DNA of 49,556 nt from Enterococcus diestrammenae (GTDB taxonomy: Bacteria; Bacillota; Bacilli; Lactobacillales; Enterococcaceae). Both the position numbers and the translations under genes were made by a program. Position 1 is the stretch's first letter, and every line of letters starts with the position of its first letter. A model generated the notes under the pieces. That model had not been told where the DNA came from, made no database searches, and worked only from the letters and a program-made list of their open reading frames with translations. The DNA lies in assembly GCF_009933255.1 (NCBI RefSeq), contig NZ_MAEI01000037.1, positions 1 to 49,556 of the forward strand, written 5' to 3'. This document shows, piece by piece, positions 16,365-24,954 of this stretch.

Positions 16365-18218
16365 TTAGTCATCAATCACTTGTGTCAAATCGCCAAACAG
16401 TTCGTCTGCCTTCGTCACTAATGGGTCAGTTTGCGGCATTTGGGAGGTGGCTTGCGCCATTTCGCTCCACTCTTCTGGCTGGAATAGCTCGCCGAAGTGG
16501 TTATCTGCTGGCTGCCCTTGGTCAACTACACCAGTTTGGGTATTTCCGTCGTTTTGAATAGCCGGCGCTTGCGGTGCTTGTTGGGGCGAACGGCCGCCCC
16601 GTTTTTCATTCACATAACTTTGGCGCAATTGAGGCCACGCTGCCTTGGGAATAAAGACAGTATCTGGAGCGTAACCAGAAATCAGTCGGCTCAAGCTATT
16701 GGAAAGCATCAGGGCCAACTCTTCATCTTCCGAAGCTTTTTGACAGACCATCTCAGATTCAAAAGACAAAACCAATCCTTTCGGTCCGGCGGCCTTGATT
16801 TCGGTATTCACCAACAAGCCTTTGCGCAAGGCGTTGAACATCTGAAGCAAATCCCCCCAGACTTCTTTCACCTGGACGAGGTCTTCTTTGGTGGCTTGAT
16901 CCAAAACTTTGTAGACCTTGTCTTTAGGAATCCGATACTTGTTGCCATTAGCTGTTTTTTTCTGATGACTTGGAGTTGGACTACTGTGTCCGGTAGCAAC
17001 ACTCACACCAGACTCTTTCAACTTTTGAATTTCACCAGTCAGTTTGTTGACTTGTTGTTGCAGCTGTTGCAACTGCTCTAGTTCCACCGAGCTTTGTGGT
17101 GCTCGTCCCCCAGTCACCGGGCTGCTAGCCGTAGCCGGTGGCGGACCAGCCAGTTTCACCGTCGCTACTTCCAAATAAATCGTCGGACTATTGGTAAAGC
17201 GGATCTCATTTTGAGTTTCGTTTAATAAGCCAATCCATGCAAATAATAGCTCAGATGGCACGGTTTCAGCCAAGTGTTTGAAGTCCTCGGTGAGATATCC
17301 CGCCTTTTCTTGCAATAAATTGGGGGCTTTTTGGTACATCAATAAATCCCGACAATACACCAAGAGATTTTCCAAAACACGGCGGGCTTCTTTACCAGAA
17401 GCTAAGATTTCATCTAATGCTTGTAACGCCGCCGATGCATCTTGGCGGTAGCAATCGGCCATGAAACGATCCATGATTTCTTGGGATAAAGAGCCGGTGA
17501 CCTCCATCACATCTTTCATGGTAATGGTGCCTTCTGCAAAAGAAATCGCCTGATCCAACATACTCAAGGCATCCCGCATCCCACCTTCAGCAGCCTGTGC
17601 AATCACGGTCAAGGCTTGTTCTTCATAAGGCACATCGATTTGCTGTAAGATATAGGCCAAGTGTTCAGCGATATCTTTCGTGTCGATGCGCTTGAAATCA
17701 AAACGTTGGGTCCGGGAAATAATCGTCGCCGGAATTTTATGTGGCTCAGTCGTCGCCAAAATAAAGACCAAACTCTCCTGCGGCTCTTCCAAAGTTTTCA
17801 ATAACGCATTGAAAGCCCCCGTGGAGAGCATATGCACTTCATCGATAATATAAACTTTGTATTTCGCCTGGGTGGGAGAATACTTGGCCCGATCTGTGAT
17901 AAAGCGGATTTCGTCTACCCCATTGTTGGAGGCGGCATCGATTTCGATGACGTCTTCTTGGGCGCCAGCTGTGATGGCTTTACACATTTCACATTCGTTA
18001 CAAGGTTCGCCATCATGGCTGTTGGGACAGTTGATCGCTTTGGCAAAAATCTTCGCTGCACTGGTCTTCCCGGTACCCCGTGGGCCCGTAAATAAGTAAG
18101 CGTGGGAGATTTGCTTTTGCAAAACGGCATTTTTTAATGTTTGAGTAATCGCTTTTTGGCCCACCACATCTTCAAAACGTTGGGATCGCCACGCGCGATA
18201 GAGTGCCTGATATGCCAT
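16365..18218 (-). CDS. dnaX: DNA polymerase III subunits gamma/tau
   Basis: A 617-residue AAA+ clamp-loader motor. The P-loop GPRGTGKT is at residues 45-52, the zinc cysteines are 64, 73, 76 and 79, and Walker B DEVHML and a TQRFDF arginine-finger region follow. After about residue 360 comes a low-complexity linker (Gln-rich LEQLQQLQQQVNKL) and the tau-type C-terminal domain that contacts polymerase and helicase. AGGGAG lies before the ATG. It heads the block with its own promoter (18291). I see no sign of the E. coli-type programmed frameshift. Confidence 0.96.
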   Translation of the reverse strand: MAYQALYRAWRSQRFEDVVGQKAITQTLKNAVLQKQISHAYLFTGPRGTGKTSAAKIFAKAINCPNSHDGEPCNECEMCKAITAGAQEDVIEIDAASNNGVDEIRFITDRAKYSPTQAKYKVYIIDEVHMLSTGAFNALLKTLEEPQESLVFILATTEPHKIPATIISRTQRFDFKRIDTKDIAEHLAYILQQIDVPYEEQALTVIAQAAEGGMRDALSMLDQAISFAEGTITMKDVMEVTGSLSQEIMDRFMADCYRQDASAALQALDEILASGKEARRVLENLLVYCRDLLMYQKAPNLLQEKAGYLTEDFKHLAETVPSELLFAWIGLLNETQNEIRFTNSPTIYLEVATVKLAGPPPATASSPVTGGRAPQSSVELEQLQQLQQQVNKLTGEIQKLKESGVSVATGHSSPTPSHQKKTANGNKYRIPKDKVYKVLDQATKEDLVQVKEVWGDLLQMFNALRKGLLVNTEIKAAGPKGLVLSFESEMVCQKASEDEELALMLSNSLSRLISGYAPDTVFIPKAAWPQLRQSYVNEKRGGRSPQQAPQAPAIQNDGNTQTGVVDQGQPADNHFGELFQPEEWSEMAQATSQMPQTDPLVTKADELFGDLTQVIDD

Positions 18219-18242
18219 AGATAGCTCCCTTCTTGTGGCCTA

Positions 18243-18296
18243 CCTTTGGCGAAAAAAGCCAAAGGGACCATCAAAATTCACTAGTTTTTATTATAC
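18243..18296 (-). promoter_or_regulatory. dnaX promoter and leader hairpin
   Basis: Minus-strand TATAAT at 18291-18296 has only a weak -35. Between it and the start codon lies a perfect 8-bp hairpin CCTTTGGC/GCCAAAGG (18243-18267) in the 5' leader, close to the ribosome binding site. Confidence 0.5.
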
Positions 18297-18491
18297 GCAA
18301 AACCCGCCTAAAAAACCACCCATCTAGTAGGTATCCAATGAAATTTCATAGGATTGAAAGAAAGACCGACTAACCTACCAGCACAAATCAAGACTAGCGG
18401 AAGCGCTGTTTTTCATGCAATAGGATGCTGCCAAGAGGGTCTTTTTTCTAAAAATCCGTCTAGCGTCGGAGAGAGGAAAAAACGCAAGCTA

Positions 18492-18500
18492 TGCTATAAT
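18492..18500 (+). promoter_or_regulatory. Extended -10 promoter of the SPFH operon
   Basis: TGCTATAAT (TG-N-TATAAT) with no good -35 partner is an extended -10 type. The leader to the ATG at 18639 is about 130 bases and contains short hairpins (AGCGAAATCGCT; GTCAGAAATCCTCTGAC-like pairing at about 18590-18613). Nothing else is visible in the gene-free stretch 18297-18638. Confidence 0.55.
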
Positions 18501-18638
18501 TAAGAAGGTTAGCGAAATCGCTTTGTTTTTCGCAAACAGCTAGCTTTTCCTGCGCCTTGGCGAGAAAAATCAGCAAAGTAGCGTAGCGGTCAGTCAGAGG
18601 ATTTCTGACGGTGACCATTATCAAAGGAGGAAAAATCA

Positions 18639-19895
18639 ATGGGAATTATTAAAGCGGCAACAAGCACAGTGGGTGGCGGCCTAGCGGATCAGTGGCTGGA
18701 GGTTATCGAACCAGACGACATGGGGGATTCAACCGTCATGACCAAAGGCGTCAAAGTCCGCCAAGATGACAAACGAGGCGCCAATCGCAAAGGCACCGAT
18801 GATGTGATTACTGATGGTTCAGTGGTTCACGTGTATCCAAATATGATGATGCTTTTAGTTGATGGTGGGAAAATTATCGACTATACCGCAGAAGAAGGCT
18901 ACTATACTGTCAAAAATGACGCCGCCCCTTCAATGTTTAACGGAACCTTGAAAGATGCCATCAAAGAAACCTTTAGCCGTTTCAAATTTGGTGGTGTAAC
19001 ACCGCAAAAGCAACAAGTCTTCTATATTAATTTACAAGAAATTAAGGGAATCAAATTTGGTACCCCTGCGCCTCTGAACTATTTCGACAATTTTTACAAC
19101 GCAGAACTCTTCTTGCGGGCGCATGGCACCTATTCGATCAAAATTACCGATCCTATCTTGTTTTATAGCAATGCCATTCCTAAAAACAAAACCCAAGTGG
19201 ACATCAATGATATTAACGAACAATACTTAAACGAATTTTTGACTGCTTTGCAATCTTCAATCAACCAACTTTCGGCGGATGGTCAACGAATCAGTTATGT
19301 ACCTTCTAAGAGCATGGAACTTTCCACCTATATGTCGAATGTCTTAGATGTCAACTGGAAAGAATTGCGGGGAATGGAAATCGTCGCTGTCGCAGTGGCA
19401 AGTATCTCTTACACCGACGAATCCATGCAACTGATCAATATGCGAAACCAAGGAGCGATGCTAGGCGACCCTAGCGTCCGGGAAGGCTATGTCCAAGGTT
19501 CGATTGCTCGAGGAATGGAAGCGGCCGGTAAAAATGAAGCCGGCGCTACTACTGGTTTTGTCGGTATGGGCATGGGGATGAATGCTGGCGGTGGTTTCTT
19601 AAACCAAGCTTCCCAAAACAACAACCAACAAATCCAACAACAAGCCCAACAGGCACAGCAAAATCAACAAGCGGCAGCCGATAGCTGGACTTGTCCAAAA
19701 TGTGGCACTCAAAACACAGGCAAATTCTGTAGCAACTGTGGGGAAGCCAAACCGCAACCAGCCGCTGCCGCAACTGCTGTCAAAGTTGAAATGAAATGTG
19801 CCGAATGCGGTGAAGTAGTCGACTTAAGCGCTGGTGTACCGAAGTTTTGCCCTCACTGTGGGAAACCATTTAAAGGGGTGCCCCTCGATACATAG
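18639..19895 (+). CDS. SPFH-domain / virion core-like protein with zinc ribbons (YdjI-like)
   Basis: A 418-residue protein like Bacillus YdjI. The N-terminal two thirds (to about residue 300) is the SPFH/'virion core protein' domain, including NDAAPSMFNGTLKDAIKETFSRFKF and a conserved ELFLRAHGTYSIKITDP. Then comes a Gly/Met-rich hinge, a Gln-rich stretch (about 325-350) and two zinc ribbons: CPKCGTQNTGKFCSNCG and CAECGEV...FCPHCG. There is no signal peptide. AAAGGAGG precedes the ATG. It is first in a three-gene operon with a TFIIB-type zinc-ribbon membrane protein and a TPM-domain membrane protein. In Bacillus the counterparts act with the PspA homologue YdjF at the stressed membrane; no such gene is here. 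Confidence 0.85.
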   Translation: MGIIKAATSTVGGGLADQWLEVIEPDDMGDSTVMTKGVKVRQDDKRGANRKGTDDVITDGSVVHVYPNMMMLLVDGGKIIDYTAEEGYYTVKNDAAPSMFNGTLKDAIKETFSRFKFGGVTPQKQQVFYINLQEIKGIKFGTPAPLNYFDNFYNAELFLRAHGTYSIKITDPILFYSNAIPKNKTQVDINDINEQYLNEFLTALQSSINQLSADGQRISYVPSKSMELSTYMSNVLDVNWKELRGMEIVAVAVASISYTDESMQLINMRNQGAMLGDPSVREGYVQGSIARGMEAAGKNEAGATTGFVGMGMGMNAGGGFLNQASQNNNQQIQQQAQQAQQNQQAAADSWTCPKCGTQNTGKFCSNCGEAKPQPAAAATAVKVEMKCAECGEVVDLSAGVPKFCPHCGKPFKGVPLDT

Positions 19896-19913
19896 TAGAA
19901 AGGCAGGGTTAAT

Positions 19914-21059
19914 ATGGAGGTAATTACACACAAATGCCCCAACTGTGGGGGTCCTTTGACCTTCGAACCTTCCGATCAACAATTTCACTGCCCCTACTGT
20001 TTGAGCATTTTTACTGAAGAAGAAGTAACAGCTTTTGAGGAACAACAAAAAGCCCGCCTGCCTAAAGATGAAACAACAACGGCAGGTTCAGCTAGTGGCG
20101 TTGCCAGTGATTCTGAAGCGACAAGTGGCCCAGGTGGGGAAACCTCTGCCACCACGGACGACGGCCAGACTGGCGAAGCAACGATGGAGTTGTACCTTTG
20201 TCCTAGTTGTGGAGCTGAGATAGTCACCGATGCCACCACGGCGGCCACCTATTGCTACTACTGCCACAACCCGGTGGTTTTGCAGGGGCGCTTATCCGGG
20301 AAGTTTCTCCCCGATAAGGTCCTCCCCTTTGCCGTAACCAAGGATGAAGCCGTGTCAAAATTTTTGGACTGGTCCCAGAAAAAATGGTTTGTCCCTCGGG
20401 ATTTTTTCAATGAAGCCCAAGTGGAAAAGCTCACTGGGGTTTACTTTCCTTATTGGAATGTCAACGCCGAAGCTGAAGGTGGTTTAAATGGTACCGGCAC
20501 CTCTATCCGGATCTGGATTGTCGGCGATATTGAATACACAGAAACCAAGCAATACAGTGTCCGCCGAGCTGGTCGGTTCAAATTTCGCGATTTGGTCAAG
20601 AACGCCCTCTCGAAAAACACGCAGCAAAAAATGGTGGAGTCGGTTCAACCTTTCCAACTAGAGAGAGCAGTGACATTTAAAGATCAGTACCTCTCAGGGT
20701 TTCAAGCAGAAAAACGTGATATCGAGTATGAAAGCCTTGAAGCAGATGTGGAAAAAGAACTCAAAGGATATGCGACGACCTTACTGCGGAACACCGTGGG
20801 AAGTTTCTCCACCTTTGTGCCCAACAGTAGCCATCTAGAAATGCGGGATCAACAAAAAGAATACCTGATGTTGCCCGTCTGGTTAGTTACTTACAAAGCC
20901 GACGATGCCAGCAAGAAGACCTTCTACTACGCCATGAATGGCCAAACCGGCAAAGTCGCGGGTATTTTACCCATCAGTTACAAAAAGCTTGGTCTAGTCA
21001 GCGCCGGCATCTTTGCAGTACTAGCAGGAATCTTTTTGGGGGTGGCCTATCTATTATGA
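19914..21059 (+). CDS. TFIIB-type zinc-ribbon protein with C-terminal membrane anchor (YdjG-like)
   Basis: A 381-residue protein. Two zinc ribbons can be seen, CPNCGG...CPYC (residues 8-30) and CPSCGAEI...CYYC (about 94-117), separated by a Ser/Thr/Glu-rich linker. A middle domain of mixed alpha/beta character follows, and one membrane helix ends the protein (about 357-380, LGLVSAGIFAVLAGIFLGVA). That makes it tail-anchored with the ribbons inside the cell. It lies 18 bases after the SPFH gene and overlaps the next gene by four bases. In Bacillus YdjG helps recruit YdjF to the membrane; here that role is an inference. Confidence 0.82.
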   Translation: MEVITHKCPNCGGPLTFEPSDQQFHCPYCLSIFTEEEVTAFEEQQKARLPKDETTTAGSASGVASDSEATSGPGGETSATTDDGQTGEATMELYLCPSCGAEIVTDATTAATYCYYCHNPVVLQGRLSGKFLPDKVLPFAVTKDEAVSKFLDWSQKKWFVPRDFFNEAQVEKLTGVYFPYWNVNAEAEGGLNGTGTSIRIWIVGDIEYTETKQYSVRRAGRFKFRDLVKNALSKNTQQKMVESVQPFQLERAVTFKDQYLSGFQAEKRDIEYESLEADVEKELKGYATTLLRNTVGSFSTFVPNSSHLEMRDQQKEYLMLPVWLVTYKADDASKKTFYYAMNGQTGKVAGILPISYKKLGLVSAGIFAVLAGIFLGVAYLL

Positions 21060-21868
21060 GAAAACTACTGAAATACTGGCTCCTCCTTTTATTACTTGCC
21101 TTGGCTTGGGCGCCACTGACAGCTTCTGCCAATAGCACCCACATTGAAGATGGTGTGGGGCTGTTCACCGCCGAAGAAATCCAATCTTTGGAAAAGAAAG
21201 CCCACTATTTAAGTGACAAGATCAAAGGGGGCGTCTATCTGGTTACTACGAATACCAACAGCGAAGAGCCCCGCAAATTTTCCGACGACTATTTGCGGGA
21301 AAAAGTTGGCAATGACAATAACGGTGCCGTCTTATTACTGGATATGGGCCAACGGGAGGTTTACGTGTCGACATCTGGCAATATGATTGACTACATCACT
21401 GATAGTCGTCTAAACAATATGCTGGATCAAATCACCCCAAATCTTTCTGACGGTCAGTATTACGACGCGGCGACAGCCTACTTTGATCAAGCAGATGCTT
21501 ATGTAGAAGCCGGCGTCCCTGGTGGCCACTATCGCATCGATGAAGAAACTGGCAAAATCACCTATTACAAAACCATCACCTGGATGGAAGGTCTGATTGC
21601 CTTGTTGTTGGCTGCGGTGGCGGCAATTGCTTTCTTCGTCATCATCAAATCCAAGTATCAACTGAAACTCGGCACTTACAGCTATCCTTATCAGGAAAAT
21701 GCCGACGTCAATTTAACCGTCAATGAAAATCAACTGATCAATTCCTTCGTCACCACTCGTCGCATCCCGCGAAACACCAATAATCTTAGCGGTGGCGGCG
21801 GGGGTGGGGGTTCCTCTACCCACTCTTCCGGCGGCGGAACCTTTGGCGGCGGCGGACGGAGTTTCTAG
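21056..21868 (+). CDS. TPM-domain membrane protein (YdjH-like)
   Basis: A 270-residue protein with an N-terminal signal peptide or anchor (residues 5-25, WLLLLLLALAWAPLTASA). An extracytoplasmic TPM domain follows (about 30-170, with VGNDNNGAVLLLDMGQREVYV), then a second membrane helix (about 178-198), and a cytoplasmic tail ending in a Gly-Ser-rich stretch, GGGGGGGSSTHSSGGGTFGG. The Gly-rich end is typical of this family. The ATG overlaps the previous stop (ATGA), showing coupled translation. TPM domains are linked to membrane quality control; the exact activity is unknown. Confidence 0.82.
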   Translation: MRKLLKYWLLLLLLALAWAPLTASANSTHIEDGVGLFTAEEIQSLEKKAHYLSDKIKGGVYLVTTNTNSEEPRKFSDDYLREKVGNDNNGAVLLLDMGQREVYVSTSGNMIDYITDSRLNNMLDQITPNLSDGQYYDAATAYFDQADAYVEAGVPGGHYRIDEETGKITYYKTITWMEGLIALLLAAVAAIAFFVIIKSKYQLKLGTYSYPYQENADVNLTVNENQLINSFVTTRRIPRNTNNLSGGGGGGGSSTHSSGGGTFGGGGRSF

Positions 21869-21894
21869 TCCCAAAATTACCACACATAGTAAAT

Positions 21895-21935
21895 AAGAGA
21901 GCAACCCATCAGCATAGTCTGTGAGTTGCTCTCTT
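21895..21935 (+). terminator. Terminator of the SPFH operon
   Basis: A perfect 11-bp stem AAGAGAGCAAC/GTTGCTCTCTT with a 19-base loop and TTT tail. Confidence 0.8.
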
Positions 21936-21957
21936 TTAGTGAGTGATAACCCTTGGC

Positions 21958-22272
21958 TTAAGCCGCAATCTTTGCCACTTTCACGAAATGTCCTTCGTTG
22001 GATTCCACAATTTTTACCACTTGATGGAAATACTCTCCGGGATCTTGTGAGTCCAACTCCATCAAAATAATTTCATAGTTAGCCATGGGAACCCCCACCA
22101 CCAACCGATCTGTCTCCATATGCAGTTGCATCATATTTTGCAACTGGCGGGAAAGCTTGTTAAGTTCCTTACGTTTTTTAGTACAACGCCAACTGTCCTT
22201 CTGGAACAAACGTAAACCACCGAACAAAACGGAATTTTTGACGATTTCGGTGCGTAACACTTCTTTAAACAT
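21958..22272 (-). CDS. Hypothetical protein, second gene of a two-gene operon
   Basis: This 104-residue protein is not recognised. The N-terminal half is basic and helical (SWRCTKKRKELNKLSRQLQN); the C-terminal half alternates strand-like and acidic segments (MANYEIILMELDSQDPGEYF). There is no signal peptide or membrane helix. GAGGGGG lies before the ATG. It begins 23 bases after the upstream unknown gene, so the two are probably one transcript. Confidence 0.65.
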   Translation of the reverse strand: MFKEVLRTEIVKNSVLFGGLRLFQKDSWRCTKKRKELNKLSRQLQNMMQLHMETDRLVVGVPMANYEIILMELDSQDPGEYFHQVVKIVESNEGHFVKVAKIAA

Positions 22273-22295
22273 CGAATTCCCCCTCTTCCTGTGCT

Positions 22296-22664
22296 TTAGG
22301 CCGCTTTTTTCAATGGCAAATGATTGATTGTAATTTCAGAAACCGGCTCTGTCACGGTGACAGTAATCCGGCTTTGGTAGTTGGCAGCAATTTCTGCCAA
22401 CGCCTCAGCCTCAGCCGGTGTGCAATCCACATAGAAAATCATCCCGTCAAATTGCTCCTCAAACTGGGCAATGAATTTTTCAGCTTGTGGCAACCAATCT
22501 GTTTGGTTTAATGCCTCGTAAAAAATAACTTGTTTATTTCGGAGATAGTTTTCTGGCAATTGATTTTTAAAGCCTACGACACAGACTTTATCTCCTGTAT
22601 GGCGACGTTTCATATGCTGCCACATCGCTTCAGTTTTTCTTCCTTGTCCTTTAATCAGATACAT
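22296..22664 (-). CDS. Hypothetical protein, first gene of a two-gene operon
   Basis: This 122-residue protein is not recognised. It opens MYLIKGQGRKTEAMWQHMKRR, where GQGRKT faintly resembles a P-loop but lacks the GKS/T core. FDGMIFYVDCTPAEAEALAEIA and a final strand-rich ITVTVTEPVSEITI suggest an alpha/beta fold. I start it at the ATG at 22664, which has AGGAGG seven bases upstream. The frame is open back to 22820 but runs through the structured leader. It is expressed from a long leader carrying a 16-codon ORF and several hairpins. Confidence 0.7.
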   Translation of the reverse strand: MYLIKGQGRKTEAMWQHMKRRHTGDKVCVVGFKNQLPENYLRNKQVIFYEALNQTDWLPQAEKFIAQFEEQFDGMIFYVDCTPAEAEALAEIAANYQSRITVTVTEPVSEITINHLPLKKAA

Positions 22665-22773
22665 GTTACATCCTCCTAATTGATCGGCGAAATTCTTTTT
22701 ATAGCGCCTTTTTTTAAGCTTATTACCAAAGAAATGACATTTTATCCTAGCTTTGGCGAAAAATAAAAAAAAA
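22665..22773 (-). promoter_or_regulatory. Structured leader with stacked hairpins
   Basis: Downstream of the 16-codon ORF the minus strand has nine T, then hairpins CCAAAG...CTTTGG and GGCG...CGCC before the ribosome binding site. A further stem, CCGATGGG/CCTATCGG with one G-U pair, lies inside the small ORF. The layout suggests attenuation, but no known riboswitch consensus is seen. Confidence 0.4.
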
Positions 22774-22824
22774 TTAGTCAACATCCCGATAGGTGACGCC
22801 CCATCGGTGAGAATCTTCATGCAT
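22774..22824 (-). CDS. Leader peptide candidate, 16 residues
   Basis: ATG-to-TAA frame encoding MHEDSHRWGVTYRDVD. GGGGGTGAT, an excellent match to the anti-Shine-Dalgarno sequence, lies just upstream at 22830-22838. A promoter with -35 TTGCTT and -10 TATGAT precedes it. The stop codon is immediately followed by a long T-tract. The strong ribosome binding site makes translation likely. A regulatory role for the unknown genes at 22296-22664 and 21958-22272 is an inference. Confidence 0.5.
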   Translation of the reverse strand: MHEDSHRWGVTYRDVD

Positions 22825-22876
22825 GGTTCATCACCCCCTCTGATTAAAAGTAAAAAAATAACACTCGCTACCTATC

Positions 22877-22904
22877 ATCATAGCAGAGAAAAAAAAGAAA
22901 GCAA
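22877..22904 (-). promoter_or_regulatory. Promoter of the leader-peptide operon
   Basis: On the minus strand -35 TTGCTT (22899-22904) and -10 TATGAT (22877-22882) are 16 bases apart. Confidence 0.6.
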
Positions 22905-23047
22905 GTTTTTACCTGATTTAACGGTCAAGTAAAGCCTGACTACCTTTTTGTCGGTGAAACTGCTAAAATAATACCGATGAGAAAGACCTAGCTTTTTCTC
23001 AATTTAGAGTCATGGCGCACCTGCTGCCACAACAAAGGATGAATGAC

Positions 23048-23917
23048 ATGGATAGTAAAAAACTAAATAGCCTCTTTCCCACCGGTCACCTGGCTGACGA
23101 AAAGGACGCTACCGACGATTATTTCGCCATCCCTACTGATCAAGGCCTTTTTCTGATTGCTAAAAAGGATTTAAGCAGCAAAGAACAAGCTCTCCTCGCC
23201 CTCTTTGCTCCCCAAAAAGCCAAGGATAATCCTGCCCGTAACCATCCTTGGTATCGTATCTTATTTGAAAATGGACCAGTGGAGCTGACTACTCCGGTGC
23301 GGATTATCCAAATTCGTTTACGAACCCACGGTGTCTTTATGCAAAAGGAATGGGAATCAGAAATCAATGATATGTTTTTACAATTGGCGGATACGTTTTT
23401 TATTAGCCCCAATGATATGATTTTGATCGAAGAAAAAGCGGATACCAACTACCCCGTTGAAGAAATCTTTGGCCTGTTTCAAGCGTTAGATAGCGATTTT
23501 GATTTGTATACGCAAGTCTTTGTCGGGGCCTTTCATCACGAGACCAATAGTTTGGCGGCAAATTTTCAAGAAGAGCAACGAATTTTCCATAGTGAACGAA
23601 ATGCCAACACTCGCACCAAAGCCTTTTCCTTCACCCGCTCGGCCATCAGTTATTTCATAAACGATGCGGTAAAGGCTAATCCACTGATGAATTCCCTGTA
23701 TCGGGAGTGGTTTAGTGATCCGGAAATGGTAGCCATTCTCACCGCTCTCTGGCAAAACCAAGGCAATGTCAGCTCGGCGGCCAAGGAACTATTTTTGCAT
23801 CGCAACACGGTTTTGTATCGCATCGACAAATTTCAAGATGCCACACGACTGGATTTAAAAAACATGGACGATTTATTCTTTTGTCATTTGTTAATTGATG
23901 TTTTTAGTGAGCAATAA
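23048..23917 (+). CDS. CdaR/PucR-family transcriptional regulator
   Basis: A 289-residue regulator ending in the PucR-type helix-turn-helix (about residues 230-289: VSSAAKELFLHRNTVLYRIDKF, then LFFCHLLIDVF). The N-terminal part is an unassigned sensor domain. I choose the ATG at 23048, eight bases after AAAGGA; two upstream in-frame ATGs lack spacing or a site. Relatives control sugar-diacid, purine or amino-acid genes. Neither neighbour is an obvious target, so the ligand is unknown. Confidence 0.8.
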   Translation: MDSKKLNSLFPTGHLADEKDATDDYFAIPTDQGLFLIAKKDLSSKEQALLALFAPQKAKDNPARNHPWYRILFENGPVELTTPVRIIQIRLRTHGVFMQKEWESEINDMFLQLADTFFISPNDMILIEEKADTNYPVEEIFGLFQALDSDFDLYTQVFVGAFHHETNSLAANFQEEQRIFHSERNANTRTKAFSFTRSAISYFINDAVKANPLMNSLYREWFSDPEMVAILTALWQNQGNVSSAAKELFLHRNTVLYRIDKFQDATRLDLKNMDDLFFCHLLIDVFSEQ

Positions 23918-23928
23918 GTATCTAAATA

Positions 23929-23980
23929 ATAAAAAATCGGAGCAACCAGAATCCTAGTGACTTTGGTTGTTCCGATTTTT
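23929..23980. terminator. Bidirectional terminator between cdaR-like and lysR-like genes
   Basis: The stem AAAATCGGAGCAACCA/TGGTTGTTCCGATTTTT is perfect apart from one G-U pair and serves both convergent genes. Confidence 0.82.
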
Positions 23981-24909
23981 TATTTACTGTCCACCAATGT
24001 AAATCCATACCCTTGAATATGTTCTTTTAGTAATGTTAAATAACGTTCTCCTAATGGTTGTAACACCACTTGGCGGTGCTTTAACCACCCCAGTTGAATC
24101 TCATCTGCCACGGCCAAGGGAATCGCTACGATTTTGTCATCATTCAGCTCACTGGAGATAATCCCTGAACTGATGGTATAGCCCTGTAAGCCCACCATCA
24201 GATTAAAAATCGTCGCCCGATCACTGACTTTGATGTTTTTTTTGCGATCCAACGTGCTTAAAATTTCCTCGGAAAAATAAAACGACTCGGCCTCCCCTTG
24301 CTCATATGAAAGATAGGGATAATCTGCTAAATCAGCCAAAGTGACCGTCGTTTTAGAGGTCAAGGGATTGTCCCGGCTGACAAAGACGTGGGGGCTGGCT
24401 GTAAACAGGGGATGAAACTCTAAATCCAGTTCCTTAAAGAGTTTTAGCATCACTTGGCGATTGAAATCATTGAGGTATAAAATCCCCAAGTCGCTTTTAA
24501 AACTCGTGAGATCTTCCAAAATGTTACGGGTTTCCGTCTCTCTTAATGTAAATTGATATTCTTCGGTGGTGACCTGGCGAATCAGCTCCACAAAAGCATG
24601 CACGACAAAGGCATAGTGCTGGGCCGAGACGGAGAAGGCTTGTTTCCGAGGGGTGCCACGCTTGTATTTTTCTTCTAATAAATTGACCTGATCCAAAATC
24701 TGGCGGCCATAAATCATAAACTCCCGCCCCTCATCGGTGAGGCTGACCCCCGACTTATGACGATGTAAAATCCGAATGCCCATCTCATCTTCTAACTCTT
24801 TTACCGCCTTGGATAGACTGGGCTGGCTCAAAAAAAGCTCTTTAGCCGCTTCATTGATGGACCCTTTGGCTACGATAGTCTCCAAATATTGTAATTGTTG
24901 AATACGCAC
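23980..24909 (-). CDS. LysR-family regulator, probable MetR/MtaR-type
   Basis: A 309-residue LysR regulator. The winged helix-turn-helix fills residues 1-60 (INEAAKELFLSQPSLSKAVKELEDEMG) and a co-inducer-binding domain spans about 90-300. It is divergent from metE-metF, and the intergenic region holds a 17-base MET-box matching the site used by MtaR/MetR regulators of streptococci and relatives. Control of methionine synthesis is therefore the best inference. The CysR/CysB group, for cysteine metabolism, is the alternative. Confidence 0.85.
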   Translation of the reverse strand: MRIQQLQYLETIVAKGSINEAAKELFLSQPSLSKAVKELEDEMGIRILHRHKSGVSLTDEGREFMIYGRQILDQVNLLEEKYKRGTPRKQAFSVSAQHYAFVVHAFVELIRQVTTEEYQFTLRETETRNILEDLTSFKSDLGILYLNDFNRQVMLKLFKELDLEFHPLFTASPHVFVSRDNPLTSKTTVTLADLADYPYLSYEQGEAESFYFSEEILSTLDRKKNIKVSDRATIFNLMVGLQGYTISSGIISSELNDDKIVAIPLAVADEIQLGWLKHRQVVLQPLGERYLTLLKEHIQGYGFTLVDSK

Positions 24910-24954
24910 AAAACCGTCTCCTTTTTCAGGTATTTTTTATAGTTTACCCGATGT

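Noticed and set aside
16900..16990. A-rich slippery run in dnaX as a programmed frameshift site
   Set aside because: The frame is open to a full tau C-terminus, no obvious downstream stop-plus-hairpin signal was seen, and the run is ordinary Lys coding.
18219..18638. Signal recognition particle RNA gene, which lies near dnaX in Bacillus
   Set aside because: The conserved GGAAGGAAGCAGC-type loop is not present on either strand.
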